From Artocarpus heterophyllus (Eukaryota > Streptophyta > Magnoliopsida > Rosales > Moraceae), in the NCBI GenBank assembly GCA_025403435.1, contig CM046354.1, positions 42,667,779-42,731,778 of the forward strand: a stretch of 64,000 bases of DNA, written 5' to 3'. The first letter of the stretch is position 1, and each line of letters opens with the position of its first letter. A program made the position numbers and the translations under genes. Below, in pieces: positions 22,361 to 35,347 of this stretch. The notes below the pieces were generated by a model. It was not told the DNA's origin. It worked only from the letters and a program-made list of their open reading frames with translations, and searched no databases.

Positions 22361-24706
22361 GCTGCGCAACTATATTTTCACTTATTTTATGAGCATTCAT
22401 TTAAAATTTGTATATTTTCATTTTAAATCTTTTATTGTATTTTATCTTTTTATTTAATATTAAAGACTTTGGAGTAAACTTGATTTACTTTTAAAATTTT
22501 TTGGGCCTGACTACAGTTTCCAATCTTTTTTGATTTTCTAGATCTTCAAAAATATTTCTTTCAATTTAGTCACTGCTCCCAGTTTCAGGTCATCATAATC
22601 AGGGTATCAGAGTGATGGTGCTAAGATTCTTCAAATTTACTCTGTTGGGTTTTGGTTGGTTTGAGTTAGCTACTCGGAAGCTATATCAATGAGAATGTGA
22701 ACTCCATGCACCAATCTATCAAGCTAATGAGTTTGAAGTTTGCCGCCTTGATTCTTGAATCTCTATTGAAGTTTCTCTCATGTTTTAACAATTAAAATTC
22801 AAATTTAATTTGGCATATTACCTTCGTATTCAGACACTGCCATGATTGTCACTTTTAAATCACTTAGTTGAATATGTGTGAAATGTTTTTAAAAATTATG
22901 CTTCCAAGATCTATCTTTTAAATCTTTAATTGACGATTATGGTTTCAGTGTTATATATATATTTTCATTGCACATGGAGAGTAATCTAGATAGATTAGAT
23001 TTTGTTTAGGTTGAGTGATGGAATTTTAGACTTATGGTTATGGAACTAGGAAATTTATAGGTTTGTGAATGATATTAGATGACATGAGTGTTAATGAAAA
23101 TCCTAGTGCCATATTGTTCTTTATTATTGGTCCTATTATCATCCCTTGGTATAACTATAAAAAGATCTTAGTTTGATTATGAATGAAGAGATACATGTGG
23201 CATGTTGTCTTTGGTAGTTTGACAAGACTAGCATGTCATTTATGTTCTAGTTTTGCTTGGTTTTAGTAGGCTTGTCTGATGTTATTGTGTTCAAAAAGAT
23301 ACACGTTTGGAGTTTTCTAAAGGGTTTTCTACTTTGCGAGATTTATAGGTTTTTGGAAGTGTTGGTTTGGCTTGGATCTTGGAGAATTTATATGATTATA
23401 ATCGTATATTAAAGATAAATTAAGCTGTTGATGGGATGATATCATCATGGACTACTTAGGGTTTTGGTTTCTTAATTATAGGATATGTATATGGAAATAA
23501 GGATAGGTGGAATATTATATCTTCTAATGACGGATTAAAATCATTGTTCGGGTGTCTTGCAATCTTTTCTCCGTAATGACATTAGATAGATAACTGATTA
23601 TAGTTTTGTTATATTTTGGGCCAAGTAGCATGTGTATGTAAATATGAACTTTGAAATAGGGTTGCTTTAGAGATTTAGAAGAATAATTTAGCTTGTGTGA
23701 CATGAACGCGTATTTAGGATGTTCATGATAATTATTAAATTGAGAGATGAGCATTAAGAGCTAATTAAATCTTACTTATCTACTAAAAGATCAATGTGTA
23801 GGATTTGTTCTAGTTTAAACGTCACATATAAGGTAAAATTTTTGGATATTTTTAATTTCATGCCTTAGAGTACTGATAGGAAGCAGTGTTAGCAGTTTGG
23901 TTTGAAAGTGTCATTTTTGTTTATAGGATTATAGTTGGAATTTGTTTTGCCCTTTTTAAATTGTTTTTCTACTATGGGTTATAGGGTTAACAGTAATTAT
24001 AGTGGTCACTTTCTTATATTAAGTTGTAAAGTTTCTCGGGTTAAGTTATATGAGTTTGACTCCTTATGATAATTTATAAATTTATGTGTTGATTCTATTA
24101 ATTCTAAACATATTGACTTTTAGGTTGGTGCCTTATAAATTGTGAGGTCAAGATTCATTATTTTTGTTTTATCTTGAACATAAGGTTATTGGAGAATGAT
24201 TTAAGATATTGTTATATTAGGAATAATTATACCCAACTATTGAAGAGTTTTAAATGATTTGATGCTTGTTGAAATTCTCGAAAAGAGAGCTAGCAAGTGT
24301 AGTATAGTTAGTTTTTCTATAATGTGCTTGGTTCTAGGCCTTAGATCTTTTAAATGTGATGAGATTTGATGTAACATCCATAATGTTCTTAAAAGATTGG
24401 ATAATTCTCTTCTTGATGGTTAGGTGATAATACAACTCTCTTAAATTATACATGAAATCCTGTTTTAGGCATGTGATTGTGTTGTGTTTTGGGCTTTTAG
24501 AATGTCGCTATAGTGACATGTTAGGGATGGACCTTCCTTTAGGTCATGGATTTAAGCAATGTATATTAGCGGGGTTATAGAATGCATTGCAATAAATTTT
24601 TGTTGCAATGGACCTTCCTTTGCGAGATTTCTGTTGGAATGTAGTACCTATCGGTCTCGAAATAAATTGCATAGACTAGACCCACTTTTGGTTGATATTT
24701 ATTATA
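22361..24706. other. Unassigned AT-rich DNA
   Basis: About 2.3 kb with only short random frames. I recognise no coding domain, RNA gene or terminal repeat. It continues the pre-insertion sequence of 3732-4381. A GGTATCAGAG string near 22604 recalls a primer site, but no LTR end precedes it. Confidence 0.5.
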
Positions 24707-25528
24707 TTAAAGTTGAAACCTATAAGCTTAGACTGGTAGCAAAGAGATACACACAAAAGAAAGGAATCAATTACAAGGAAACCTTTTCGCCTATAGCCAT
24801 GCTTAAGTCTATTGCATTCTCTTGTCTATAACTGCTACTCTCGACTATAAGATTTGGAAAATGGATGTCAAGATGACCTTTTTAAGTAGCTATCTTGATG
24901 AGACCATATATGTGGTGCAGCCAGATGGGTTAAATGCCAAGGATCAAGTGGGTAAGGTATGTGAGTTGCTAAAGTCTATTTATAGACTTAAGTAAGCTTC
25001 TTGTTCTTTGAACATAAAATTTGATTAAGTGATCAAGACTTATGGATTCAAATAAAACATGGATGAACCACGTGTTTATAAACACATTAAGGATGAGAAG
25101 GCGGTTTTTCTACTACTCTATGTAGATGACATTCTGCTTATTGTCAATGACATTGGGGCATTGTCATCAATCAAATTATGGTTGACTAAGCCATTTGACA
25201 TGAAGGAAAAGCTAATTTTGTTCTAGGTATCTAAATCTTTCAGGATTAGAAGAACAAAATGATAGCTTTATCCCAAGCTACATATATAGATAAAATTCTT
25301 GAGAAGTATGCAATGCAAAATTACAAAAAAGGTAGGCAATCATCCAAGTCTGGAATTAATCTATCTAAGAAAGACTCTCCAAAGTCTGATGAAGAAAGAA
25401 AATACATGAAGAAGATGCCTTATGCTTCAGCAGTGGGTAGTAGCTTTGCACACGACTAGACATTTGTTATGCGGTCAGGATAGTAAGTCAATTTCAGTTG
25501 GATCTAGGACCAAACCATTGGGTTGTGG
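24707..25528 (+). pseudogene. Copia RT relic C5
   Basis: A fragment of the same copia family as C1-C4, in several broken frames. It has [21 protein letters not shown] at the RT start, MDVKMTF, LKSIYRLKQAS with a stop, LYVDDILLI (catalytic YVDD retained, near 25115), a Glu/Lys-rich part (LSKKDSPKSDEERKYMKKMP), and a last match near CCATTGGGTTGTGG. It lacks gag, protease, integrase and RNase H. The right end is cut exactly by the LTR of element E at 25529; the left end is blunt against unassigned DNA. Confidence 0.85.
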
Positions 25529-27723
25529 TGTCACGCCCCAAAATACGGGAGGTGACGTGGTGGGTTAATTAAGATAATTATTGAAAATTTAATTAAAATA
25601 TGAGCTTAAGTATTTGAATTAATTATGAAAATATGGAAATTTTAGAACCTTTTTAAAACAAACATATATGTGATATTTAAACAAATAATATTATCAGAAC
25701 AAACAATAAGAAAGTAATAAAGAGATAAAAGAAACGAGAACGGGTCCCACTAACCTACATCTTGTGCACACACATAGTACTGACAATATTATATTACAAC
25801 CACCGTCCAAATAAGGAGAAAAGGTTAGAATATTACATGCCTTGATTTTATAATTTAAATAGCCTATAGGTATCTTCTACTGTTTTTGCGTCCTGTCTGT
25901 AGACTCTTCTCTGAACCTACGCTGAAATCCACCTAGAGGGGGAAAGGTTTGAAAACAAATAAAATGTGAGCAAAAGGCTTAGTAGGACTATATTTTAGGA
26001 AACATTAATTTTCAAAAGGAAATTCCATTATTTAAGAAGTTACTTAAGAAAAATACTTGAATAAATAAAATTAAATCAAATCAGTCTTACCCAAAATAGT
26101 TTATTGGTCAACCAGAAAGAACATCATTTTCTTTTCCTGTGCAAACCATATGTATAACACCACCGTAGTGGCCCAACTAGGTTTCGAGACCTACCCCCAA
26201 GGTTGCACGCTACACAACCCGATCTCTAATATGGCATCATGCCCTTATATTCCTTTCTATAATTATTTAAAACCCATTCACTAGGCATTTTCATTTACAT
26301 TCATTATAGAGTTCATTATTCACCTCAATCCACGGATTATAAAAATAACCGGTAAAATTTCCTTTTTTAATCAACCGTTGAAAACATTTTCATGAAAACC
26401 CTTTTTAAGGCCAAAATCATTTGAAACTGGGTTGCCAAAGAAAAGGGGTAGAAGTCCTACCTCAATACTCGTGCCGATGTCCCACACCATAATCCCGGTC
26501 CGCTATACGTTAGCTCCGCGGAACCCCGAAGACCTTAAATAGAAACTAGGTCTATCAGTATCTAGTTTAAGATATTCTACGTTGTTAAACTATTTCATGG
26601 TGTCCTAGTGTGCCATTTGTATTTATAAAATCATTTTACAATGTTGGAATTTTAATCGGGGTTCAAAATAGTAAAAATAGGTAAAAAATAACAACATCTC
26701 ACCATGCCCGGTCGGCCAGCCGGTCACCCTGGTTCGGCCAGCCAAACTACTGCCGAAGAACCAAGTCTAGTAAGCTAAACTTTTCCAGGTTCAGTCTGCC
26801 AGACGTATGAATCTGGCCTATCGAACCCATGAATCTGGCCTGCCAAAGACAAAGTTTAGCTTGTCGATCTAGAAAAATTCTAGAATTTTCCAAGCATGGG
26901 TTCTCGGCCTCCCAAGCCCCAATCTTCATTTTAACTTGTTTTTCTTAGTTCTCAGGCATGGGAAACAATCATAGATGATAGAAAATAATATAGAACTCTT
27001 TTTTGCTCATTTAAATAAGATTTACTCGAATATTTTGAATAAATCCAAAAATTAGGAAAAACAGAGAAAAATGAAAAATCTTAATTTAAATCCATTTTTC
27101 TTCAAAAAAAGCTTAGATTCTAGTTGTTCTAAGTTTCCTTAACTTAGATCAAAGGTTTTCTAAGTTCAAATAAGGTTAAATTTCAAAATATGAGAAAAAT
27201 TGAAAAAGTTTTAAAATTTGAAAACTAACCTTGAATCGAAGCTTTAAATAACATTTTTGGTTGGTCAATCATGTTCCCGAGCCTCCAATCCACCTAACCG
27301 ACTCTTGGGGCACGATTTAATTCAAAATTTTGGGAGAAAATGGGAGAGAAAGAGAGAGGCAGAGTGAGTGGGAGAGAGACACAAGAAAGAGAGGGAAGGA
27401 GAGAGAGAGGCGTGAGTGAAAGAGAGGGAGAGTGAGAGGTATAAATAGAAAGAAAAAGTGGGCAGTTTTACTGTGTGCAAACCGTGTGCTACCCACGGTT
27501 TTGTAAAACATGATATATTTGACTTTTGACAAATTTTTATGTTCCAAATATTCAAAATGACAATTAAAATAATTAGAAACAACTAAAAATCATTAAAATA
27601 ATCAAAACAACTTTAAATTTAAAATTTCACCAAATGATCAAATTAAGTTTAAAATAGTCATTATGGCACACTAATCCACCATTTTACATTCTAATATTAC
27701 TTAATTAATTTTGGGGCGTTAAA
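25529..27723 (-). repeat. 3' LTR of chromovirus E
   Basis: Plus-strand reading starts TGTCACGCCCCAAAAT and ends ATTTTGGGGCGTTAAA, giving an 11-bp terminal inverted repeat with the final dinucleotide mutated. On the minus strand it follows a GGGGTGGAGAG tract. A CT/GA-rich stretch lies at 27335-27440. Confidence 0.8.
26712..26860 (-). repeat. Degenerate dyad array in E LTR
   Basis: TCGGCCAGCCGG (26712) and TCGGCCAGCCAA (26734) are 22 bp apart. More worn units such as CTGGCCTGCCAAA follow to about 26860. This is a variant of the dyad found in the other LTRs, with CA rather than CT/AG in the centre. Confidence 0.6.
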
Positions 27724-27739
27724 ACTCTCCACCCCTAAA

Positions 27740-28982
27740 AGAAATTTCACTCTCAAAATTTACATATTAGTTCAAAAACAAAACAGATGCGGATACAACT
27801 CCTGCATGCTCGACTCTAATTCCTAAGTGGCTTTATCAACCTCGTGATGCTGCCACATGACCTTTACTAACGGTATATCATGACGACGAAAACTGATCAC
27901 TTTTTAATCGATAATCTAAATTGGCACTTCCTCATACGTCGTGTCTTCTCGAACCTATACATCGTGAAATGAAACTATCTTACTCTGCTCAGGCGAGCAC
28001 TTCCTCAACATCGACACATGGAACACATCATGAACATGAGAAAGTTCAGGAGGAAGGTCGAGCCAATAAGCGACCACACCAACACGCTAAGTGATCTCGA
28101 ACGGTCCAACATATCTTGGTGCAAGCTTACCACTTACTTTGAACAGCATAATGCCTTTATAAGGCGATACTTTCAAGAGAACAAAATCTCCTACCGCAAA
28201 TTCCAAGGGTTGACATCTTCTATCCGTATAACTCTTCTGTCGACTCTGAGCTACCCTCAATTGATCTCGAATTATGGCTACTTTCTCGTTACTATCACGA
28301 ATCTCATCCAGCCCAAGAATAATCCTGTCTTCTGGTTCTGCCCAAAACACCGGTGACCGACACGGTCGTCCATACAGTGCCTCAACTGGTTCCATGCTAA
28401 TGCTTGCTTGATAGCTGTTGTTGTACGCGAACTCTACCAGATGCAAATATTTCTTCCAGTTTTCATCGAAGTCTAATGTACAACACGCAACATGTCCTCG
28501 AGAATCTGAATAACTCTCTCAGATTGTCCATCTATCTGAGGATGAAATGCCATACTGAAATTCAAATCTATACCTAAAGCCTCTTGAAAGCTTCTCCAGC
28601 ACTTAGCATTGAATTTGGTGTCTCTATCGGATGTGATGGACAAAGGAACTCCATGTAATCTTACTATATTCTGCAGGTACAATTCTCTGAGAACTCTCCT
28701 TGAACATGTCAACTTGAACGAAATGAAATGTGCCGATTTTGTTAACCTATCGACCATAACCCAAATTGCATCATGCCTTTGCTCCGTCCTTGGCAAACCG
28801 GTAAGGAAATCCATCGTCACATGCTCCCATTTCCACCCTTGAATAGGAAGGGGTTGAAGTTGACCTATTGGCTTCTGATGCTTGGCTTTCACCTGAAGAC
28901 ACATCATACACTTGGCTACGTATTCCCGGACGTCCTTCTTCATACCTCTCCACCAATATTGCCTCTTTAGATCATGATACAT
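27740..28982 (-). pseudogene. Chromovirus E integrase and chromodomain
   Basis: From 28982 leftward: YHDLKRQYWWRGMKKDV, CMMCLQVKAKHQKP (zinc Cys pair), then a DDE core with MDFLTGLPRT, TSDRDTKFNAKCW and GQSERVIQILEDML, all acidic residues kept. A frame break near 28460 leads to LVEFAYNNSYQASISM, ALYGRPCRSP, and GPY/F-type GKLAPRYVGPFEIT. The frame then has several stops through PLVKVMWQHHEVDKAT and ends at LYPHLF near 27790. The stops mostly fit CAG-to-TAG, CGA-to-TGA or TGG-to-TAG changes. Confidence 0.85.
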
Positions 28983-30045
28983 CTTTGTACTTCTTGGATG
29001 AATGGTGAACTAAGACTTGTGGGCTTCGTCCATGGTGGCTTTTGTCACCTCTGCAATTACTGGAACTGCTAGGTACTCTCAAAAGTACAATGATCCATCA
29101 ACATGTACTCTCTATTCTTCAAATTGTTCTCCATTCTGAATTTGCATCCAGATTCCCCGTAGATGCTAGTCCTGCCATTGATTCTAGTTCACCATCTGAA
29201 CAAGAGCTGGGGTCGTCTCCATATGGTACACCGAAACTCGATTGTAGTCTTCATAATACTGTAGCCTATACTCACTCACTGTCGCATCCCTTTCCCAATC
29301 TTCTAGAGCCAAACAAGCGAGAATTCCTGAAGACTTCGTGCTAAGCGCATTTGCGACTACATTAGCTTTCCCAGGATGGTACTATAGCGCGAAATCATAA
29401 TCCTCCATATACTCTATCCATTTTCACTACCTCAAACTCTTATGGTCTTGAAAACCTGAAATGTTGCCCCATACAAATAACATCTCCATATCTTTAGTGC
29501 ATGAATCACCGCCGCAAGCTCCAAGTCGTGAGTAGGATAATTCTGGTTGTGAGGTCGTAGCTATCTCAATCCATACGCCACCACGTGTCCATGTTGCATC
29601 AATCCACATCCAAGTCCGTATCCTAAAGCATCTGTGTAAACTTTGTATGGCTCATCACTATTGGGAAGTATTACCAATACGGGGCTAAAGTCAATCGATT
29701 CTTTATTTCTTGAAAAGTGAGCTCACATTCTTCATCCCACTCAAACCTGACGTTTTTCCTGATCAATCTTGTCAGCGGCGCTGTGATCTTCGAATAATCC
29801 TTTACAAATTTTCTATAGTACCTTGCAAGTCCCAAGAAGATACAAATTTCTGCTACGTTCCTTGGTCTCATCCATTCAGGCTTCTATCTTGGATGGATCT
29901 ACTAAAATACCTTGCTCGAAGATGACATAACCTAGAAACTTAACTTCTGTTAACCAAAAATCGTACTTTTCTTTCTTGGCATACAACTGGTGCTCCCGTA
30001 GAGTCTGAAGGATGATCCTGAGATGCTGCTCATTCTTTCTTGTAG
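28983..30045 (-). pseudogene. Chromovirus E RT end and RNase H, decayed
   Basis: At 30040-29876: [33 protein letters not shown]. At 29871-29671: FLGLARYYRKFVKDYSKITA and FEWDEECELTFQEIKNRL, the RT connection. RNase H at about 29640-29340 is recognisable only in patches. The RT catalytic motif is not present; the fragment starts downstream of it at the junction with element F. Confidence 0.78.
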
Positions 30046-31578
30046 AATGTCTATAGGATTTCCTTCTCTTGCTCCTCTTTCTTAAATTTGGCAAACCTGC
30101 TAGGAAAAAGGGGAGTGACATGAGAAGGAATGCGAGTTTTGGTATTTACCTCAGGGGATGATGTGTTTTGAACATGGGGACCGGTATCTCCTTGTTGTGT
30201 AGTTGCTTGCTTGTTGTTGTCTTTATCATCAAGTGACATCTTTTGTGATGGGTTTGAAGGTCCCTTGGTTTGTTTTCCACTCCTTAACATCATTGTGCAA
30301 GCATTTTTCCTTGGATTTACAATTGTTTGGGGCAATGATTTCCCTAAATTCTATGCCTCCAACCAAATTACAACACTAGTCAATTGACCAACTTGGGTCT
30401 CCAGATTTTGAATGGTTACTCTAGTGACATATTGAAACTGCACAATGTTGATTGCAAGGGTTTTAACAAGATCTTCTAATGATGGACCTAAATTTTATGG
30501 ATCCAGTTGTTGTGGTCAGACTTGGTATGGTTGTTATGGCCTTGGTTGGTTAAAGCCTAGTGGTCTATTCATCATGGTTATTGTGTTCTCTCATAGCTGA
30601 AATTTGGATAATACCTCTATATTTCATTGTAAGTGATGGAGAAAGTCGTACTTCCTTGGTTCTCTTAGGAATCCACCTATGACATTGCTTTACGTTGCCA
30701 TCTTGCAAAGATGTCCGGCAACAAAACATATCTCATACAACTTCACTTACTGAACAATTCTTAAAGTGACTTATAGTAAAAGAATTACCGACCTTGTTCA
30801 CTTTCTTTGGTGGTGGTGGTGGTTCATGCCTGTGGCAAAACTGTTGGGAGTTTGCCGCCATGTTTGAAATTAGAGCTCTTGTAGTTTTTGGAGTTTTATC
30901 ATCAAGTTTTCCTCCACTTGTGGCAACGATCATGTTTCTATCCACTAGTAGGAGTCCTACATAGAAGTATTAAATAAAGAGTTGCTTACTGATTTGATGA
31001 TGAGAGCAGCTTGCACATAGCTTCTTGAATTGTTCCTAATACTCATAAAGGTACTCTCCACTGTATTGTCGGATGCCACATTTCTCTTTTTCGGATGGTT
31101 AAGCTTTAGATATAGGGAAATATTTCTCCAAAAAGAGTTTATTCATCTTATTCCATGTTGTGATTGAGCCAGAAGGTAGATAATATAGCCATTCCTTAGC
31201 AGAGTTTGCTAGAGAGAAAGGAAAGGCCTTTTAGTTTAATTCGCTCCTTAAAATTTCAGTTGGTCTCATGGTTGAGCAAACCACATGAAATTCATTGAGA
31301 TTCTTGTCTAGGTCTTCTCCTACAAACCATGTAATGTTGGTAACAGGTGGATTAATCCTTACTTGAGTTCAAAAGTAGCCTTCAGGTTGGGATATTGAAT
31401 GGAAAGTGGTTGCTGGTCCAGAATCGATGTCGCCAACTCCTCTTGTTCTTGTTGGTCCAAGTGTTCTAATGAATCACTAGATGAGGGTAGATCGATGTAT
31501 ACTGCTCAATTTAACTCATGTGATAGGGTAAATAGTATGTGTGAGAATAACAATGTAAATGAAGGAGTTGATAGTGGT
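30046..31578 (-). pseudogene. Gag of a non-chromodomain gypsy element F (Athila/Tat-like)
   Basis: Read leftward from 31578 there is a decayed Retrotrans_gag domain (near 31330-31000), then LLVDRNMIVATSGGKLDDKT and ISNMAANSQQFCHR. A Pro-rich run (PPPPPKK) follows, and at 30335-30051 MMLRSGKQ, then [20 protein letters not shown]. The pair of motifs (DAASGG...NMAANSQQF and TLRSGK...[18 protein letters not shown]) is common in plant Athila/Tat-type gypsy gag proteins (family knowledge). It has many stops. No LTR of its own is seen; E bounds it on the left and the LTR of G on the right. Confidence 0.7.
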
Positions 31579-31821
31579 TGTAACACCCCCTTATAGACGT
31601 CACAAATATCATTATTTTAACCCTTATTATCATTATTATAAGGTAAAACTATTTAAACTAAAGTATAGTTTAATAAACTTATCCTAAGAATTCATGCATT
31701 CATTTTTTTAATACTTTGAAACTAAATATATATATATATTTTAAATAATCTACCAATACCAAAATAATGAAACTATAATTTAAATAAAACTTAAAGTAGT
31801 CTTTCAAATCTACTTTTCTAG

Positions 31822-32010
31822 TTTGGTAGGCCGAACATCAAACACCGGTTGTCCAAACATGACTAGCAGTTCGAACTTCAACTATCAACAGGCCATCCGA
31901 GGCTATGCAAATTCAGAGTTTTAAAACACCTAGATTAGCAAGCAGTTATAGGGTAATCGACAAGCCGACACTAACATCAGCGATTCGACCAATAATGATC
32001 AATAGGCCGA
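31822..32010 (+). repeat. Degenerate dyad cluster in G LTR (U5 side)
   Basis: Worn copies such as TTGGTAGGCCGAAC and AATAGGCCGATG. They are spread more loosely than in B, at the position corresponding to the 3' cluster of the B LTR. Confidence 0.55.
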
Positions 32011-34504
32011 TGTGCTATAAACTTAAAAAAAAACTTAAAACAAGTCTTTAAACAATATAGTGCAGAAAATTAACATAAAAATAATAAAACCATTGTTTAG
32101 TAACTTAAATTCTTTTCTTGGCATTCTTTCATTTCCAATCCATCATTCTTAGAACACATGCCTGCCCTTGTCCTCCACCTATTCCATAGCTTGTTTACCT
32201 TTGTCTGCAACATGATATAAAACTAGTAAGCAAAAGCTTAGTAAGTACACATTTCTATCTCACAACATAAAACATTTTATAAAATCATTATGTAACATCA
32301 TATTCGTAATAATCATCATCATAGTAATGCACTTGGCACAAGTTCATTTGTATAACATATCTTCCTTAACAGTTCCATATTAAAACTTCATTCATTTTAT
32401 CTTTAGGGGCCCAAGTGTTGCACCATTCATCATCATCATCGGTGTGCCATCATGAGAGGAGAGAGGTGGCTAAACCTAACCCAAGCATAACAAGTCCAAC
32501 TTTTGGACAACATTATAAACATAACATTGGGTGTGCAACTCTTAATTAGGTGATACACACACACACACATATATATATCTACACTTTTAAGTTTTGACAT
32601 ATGTCATATCAAACGTGCATTAAATCTTCTTGTAACATCAAAAGCTTTCATGGTAAAACTTTATATAAAACCATCATAGAAATCATCATAAAACATACTT
32701 TCAAACTTTTCATAAACTTTATCATGTTGCAGGTGAGAATGTATTATTTGACTTGCTTACTAAACCTTAATTTTAGATGATGTTGACGTGGTCTCGATGT
32801 GCTCACCTCTTGGAGTGTTCATATCATTCATTCATATACACATAAAATTAATATTCATCTTCACGAAATCATAATACACTATTCACACTTTCATCTCTAG
32901 AAATACTAAGACAAAAATACATTTTACCAACTTTTAAAACATTCAAACAAAACTGTAATAAATAACTGCCTGACCATTAAGAATTGGCCACCAATAATTC
33001 ACAATTCACATACCATTAAAGCATGAAACTTTGCAAAGACCAAGTTAACATATATATACATTACTCTAATTGTTCTTTAGTCATAAGAATTCCATTTGAC
33101 AATTAAAACAAGTCACATAATTCATAACATGTAACCTGCCAGTAGAAATAAAATAGTAAGCAGCCCTAAATAAAATCTATATAATAAATTATCTATACCA
33201 TAAAATAATTTAATAAAAATTCCTACATATATAGACAAATAAAACTACAACATATCTAAAATTTAGCTTTAAACAAATTCATAACAATTCAAAACATACA
33301 TTTGAACTCAGGAGTAAATTTAACTTTAAATACATAAGGCAGTGAACACTATTCGATCATCATTCTAAAATAAATAAAATAAAATTACTTTGACCTTAAA
33401 ATTTTTATGGCAATCTATAAACACATAAATACAATACCACAAAAAGTTTTGTTATCAAATAAATTTGTTTATCCATAATAAAAAGTCACATAAACAAGAC
33501 GTCTAGAATTTATAAGTCTGACAGCAATAAAAACCTAACTAACAAAAATTTCAATAACTCTTAAACTACTCATAGAAAAGCTATGAAACTTTTCAGATCA
33601 TAACTTAACATATAAATGAATATTTCTACAAAATTTTATACAAACCAAAATTCATTGCCCTTAGAACATAGGCTACATTTTTGTAAAACCTAACCAATTA
33701 GCAATAGTTTGATCATGGGTGGCAGAGAATAAAAATTCAATATCTTAGCATAGAAAATTCCAAATAATGTTAAACTTTGAGGAACATTACTGAACATGTA
33801 ATAAACATCACACTAAAATTTCATAGAAATTGGACACTTCTAGACAGAGTTATAGGAGACAGAATTATAGAGAAAATACAATTACAGAAATAAACATAGA
33901 ATGCATTCTTACCTCAATAAGGACCTTCTCTAACTTTTCTTTGAATTTGGATAAAAGAAAACTTTGAAATTCCTTGATATTGTCCACACCTTCAACAAAT
34001 ATGGAGGAGAAGAAGATGAAGAAAACGTGAACACTTTAGGTTGAAGGAGTAGAGAGATATGTGAGGAATGGAGGACTTTGAACGAAATTGTTTTGTTTTC
34101 TCTTTGGAAGCAGAAATTTTTCTAAATTGGATGGGGATTATTCATGAGAAAGGAGGAGAAAATGGAGAAGATGGTCTAAAAATAATTGGGAACACAATGA
34201 TGATGTTTTGACCACCCATACATAGGATTTCAAACAAGACAACAAATCAATTATTTCAGAAATAGAAGGATGGAAGATAAATTAGGATTCCCAAATTTGC
34301 TCCACTTACCTAATTTTATTTGTCAAAATAGGAAACCTTATCACAAAAATCTAATCACCATAAAAAGTCAAATATTCCATCACATGAAATAAGGAAAGAA
34401 TAATTATAGGCCAATCAAACAAAATTACAACCCATTAATTTATAATCATCAATGCCACATTGTTTTGGAGATTTTTTACAAATTGCTCGTTAGTAGTCTT
34501 CAGC

Positions 34505-34626
34505 CTACCAACTACCAGAATCGGCCTGACGAAGTTTTGAGATTTGGTCTGCCAATGAAATCCATTGGCCTACAGTTCTAGAAAAATAATTCGGCCTACC
34601 GAACTTGAAAATTCGGCCTGTCGAAG
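34505..34626 (-). repeat. Degenerate dyad cluster in G LTR (U3 side)
   Basis: Copies such as TCGGCCTGACGA, TTCGGCCTACCGAAC and TTCGGCCTGTCGAA. They lie about 210-330 bp from the LTR start, as in element B. Confidence 0.7.
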
Positions 34627-34837
34627 TACCAAATGAAAAGTACAAAGACAAAACATTAAATATTTATCATGTATATAATATAAACGACATGAATACTTTG
34701 AGCATGTCAATTCAACGTGTCCGTCACCTATCATAATTCTCAAAATAAATGATCAGTAATATTATTTCATAAAAAAATTTCATAATGTCATTAATTATCT
34801 AACATTAACCATTACATGCAAAATGGCAGGTGTTACA

Positions 34838-35347
34838 ATTCTCTCCACCTTATAAGAGGTTCGTCCTTGAAACTTAGAACAATTATAGACACATGGCTCT
34901 CATATCATCTTCATGTTCCCACGTAGCTTCTTCCACTTGGTGATTTCGCCATAAAACCTCAACCAAAGGAATTTCTTTATTCCTCAAGATTTTGATCTAA
35001 AATCTCAACTGGCTTTTCTTCATAACTGAGGTCTTCTCGTATTTCAACCACCTGTGGTTTGATCATGTGTGTAAGATCTGGGACATACTTTTTGAGCATT
35101 GAAACATGAAACACATCATGAATTGATGACATCTCAAATGGCAAACTCAACCGATAAGCTACCTTGCCTATCCGCTTCACTATTTCATAAGGTTTGACAA
35201 ACCTCGGGCTCAACTAGTCTTTCTTTTCAAACCTCATAACTCCCTTCATAGGTGCAAATTTTAAGAACACAAAATTGCTTGCTGCGAATTCCAAGGGCCT
35301 TCTTCTTTTGTTAGCATAGCACTTCTGCCGGCTTCAAGCGGTCTCTA
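34838..35347 (-). pseudogene. Gypsy G integrase C-terminus
   Basis: Matches the end of the B polyprotein: LSPRFVKPYEIVKRIGKVAY, DVFHVSMLKKYVPDLTHM, VVEIREDLSYEEKPVEILD, then a frame break before the chromodomain. The likely chromodomain remnant is between 34980 and 34880. The upstream part is lost at the C2 junction. Confidence 0.8.

Larger units (their letters stand above)
25529..30045 (-). mobile_element. Chromovirus E, 3' part (LTR, integrase, RNase H, RT end)
   Basis: A minus-strand gypsy remnant. It has a 3' LTR at 25529-27723, polypurine tract, chromodomain end, integrase, degenerate RNase H and the RT end. It stops at about 30045 against gag of another family, so gag, protease, most of RT and the 5' LTR are missing. 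The integrase with chromodomain resembles Tekay-type elements but differs clearly from B and G. Confidence 0.85.
31579..34837 (-). repeat. 3' LTR of gypsy G
   Basis: About 3,259 bp, starting TGTAACACCCCC and ending GGTGTTACA in plus reading. It contains a CA/TA microsatellite at 32555-32578 and dyad clusters near both ends. On the minus strand its layout parallels the B LTR. Confidence 0.85.
31579..35347 (-). mobile_element. Tekay-like gypsy G, 3' end
   Basis: A minus-strand relative of B: 3' LTR at 31579-34837, polypurine tract AAGGTGGAGAGA next to it, then the C-terminal integrase frame. It is cut at 35347 by the LTR of copia C2, in a spot matching the integrase C-terminal region of B. Gag and the rest of pol are absent. 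Confidence 0.85.

Noticed and set aside
22590..22630. GGTATCAGAG-like string suggesting an LTR retrotransposon primer site
   Set aside because: No LTR end or TG...CA boundary precedes it and no gag follows; a chance match in AT-rich DNA is likely.
22361..24706. Possible host gene in the largest unassigned gap
   Set aside because: Only short frames, no splice-linked conserved protein motif, no RNA gene seen.
27317..27582. Hydrophobic Leu/Ser-rich frames resembling small membrane proteins
   Set aside because: They come from the CT/GA-rich low-complexity stretch of the E LTR.
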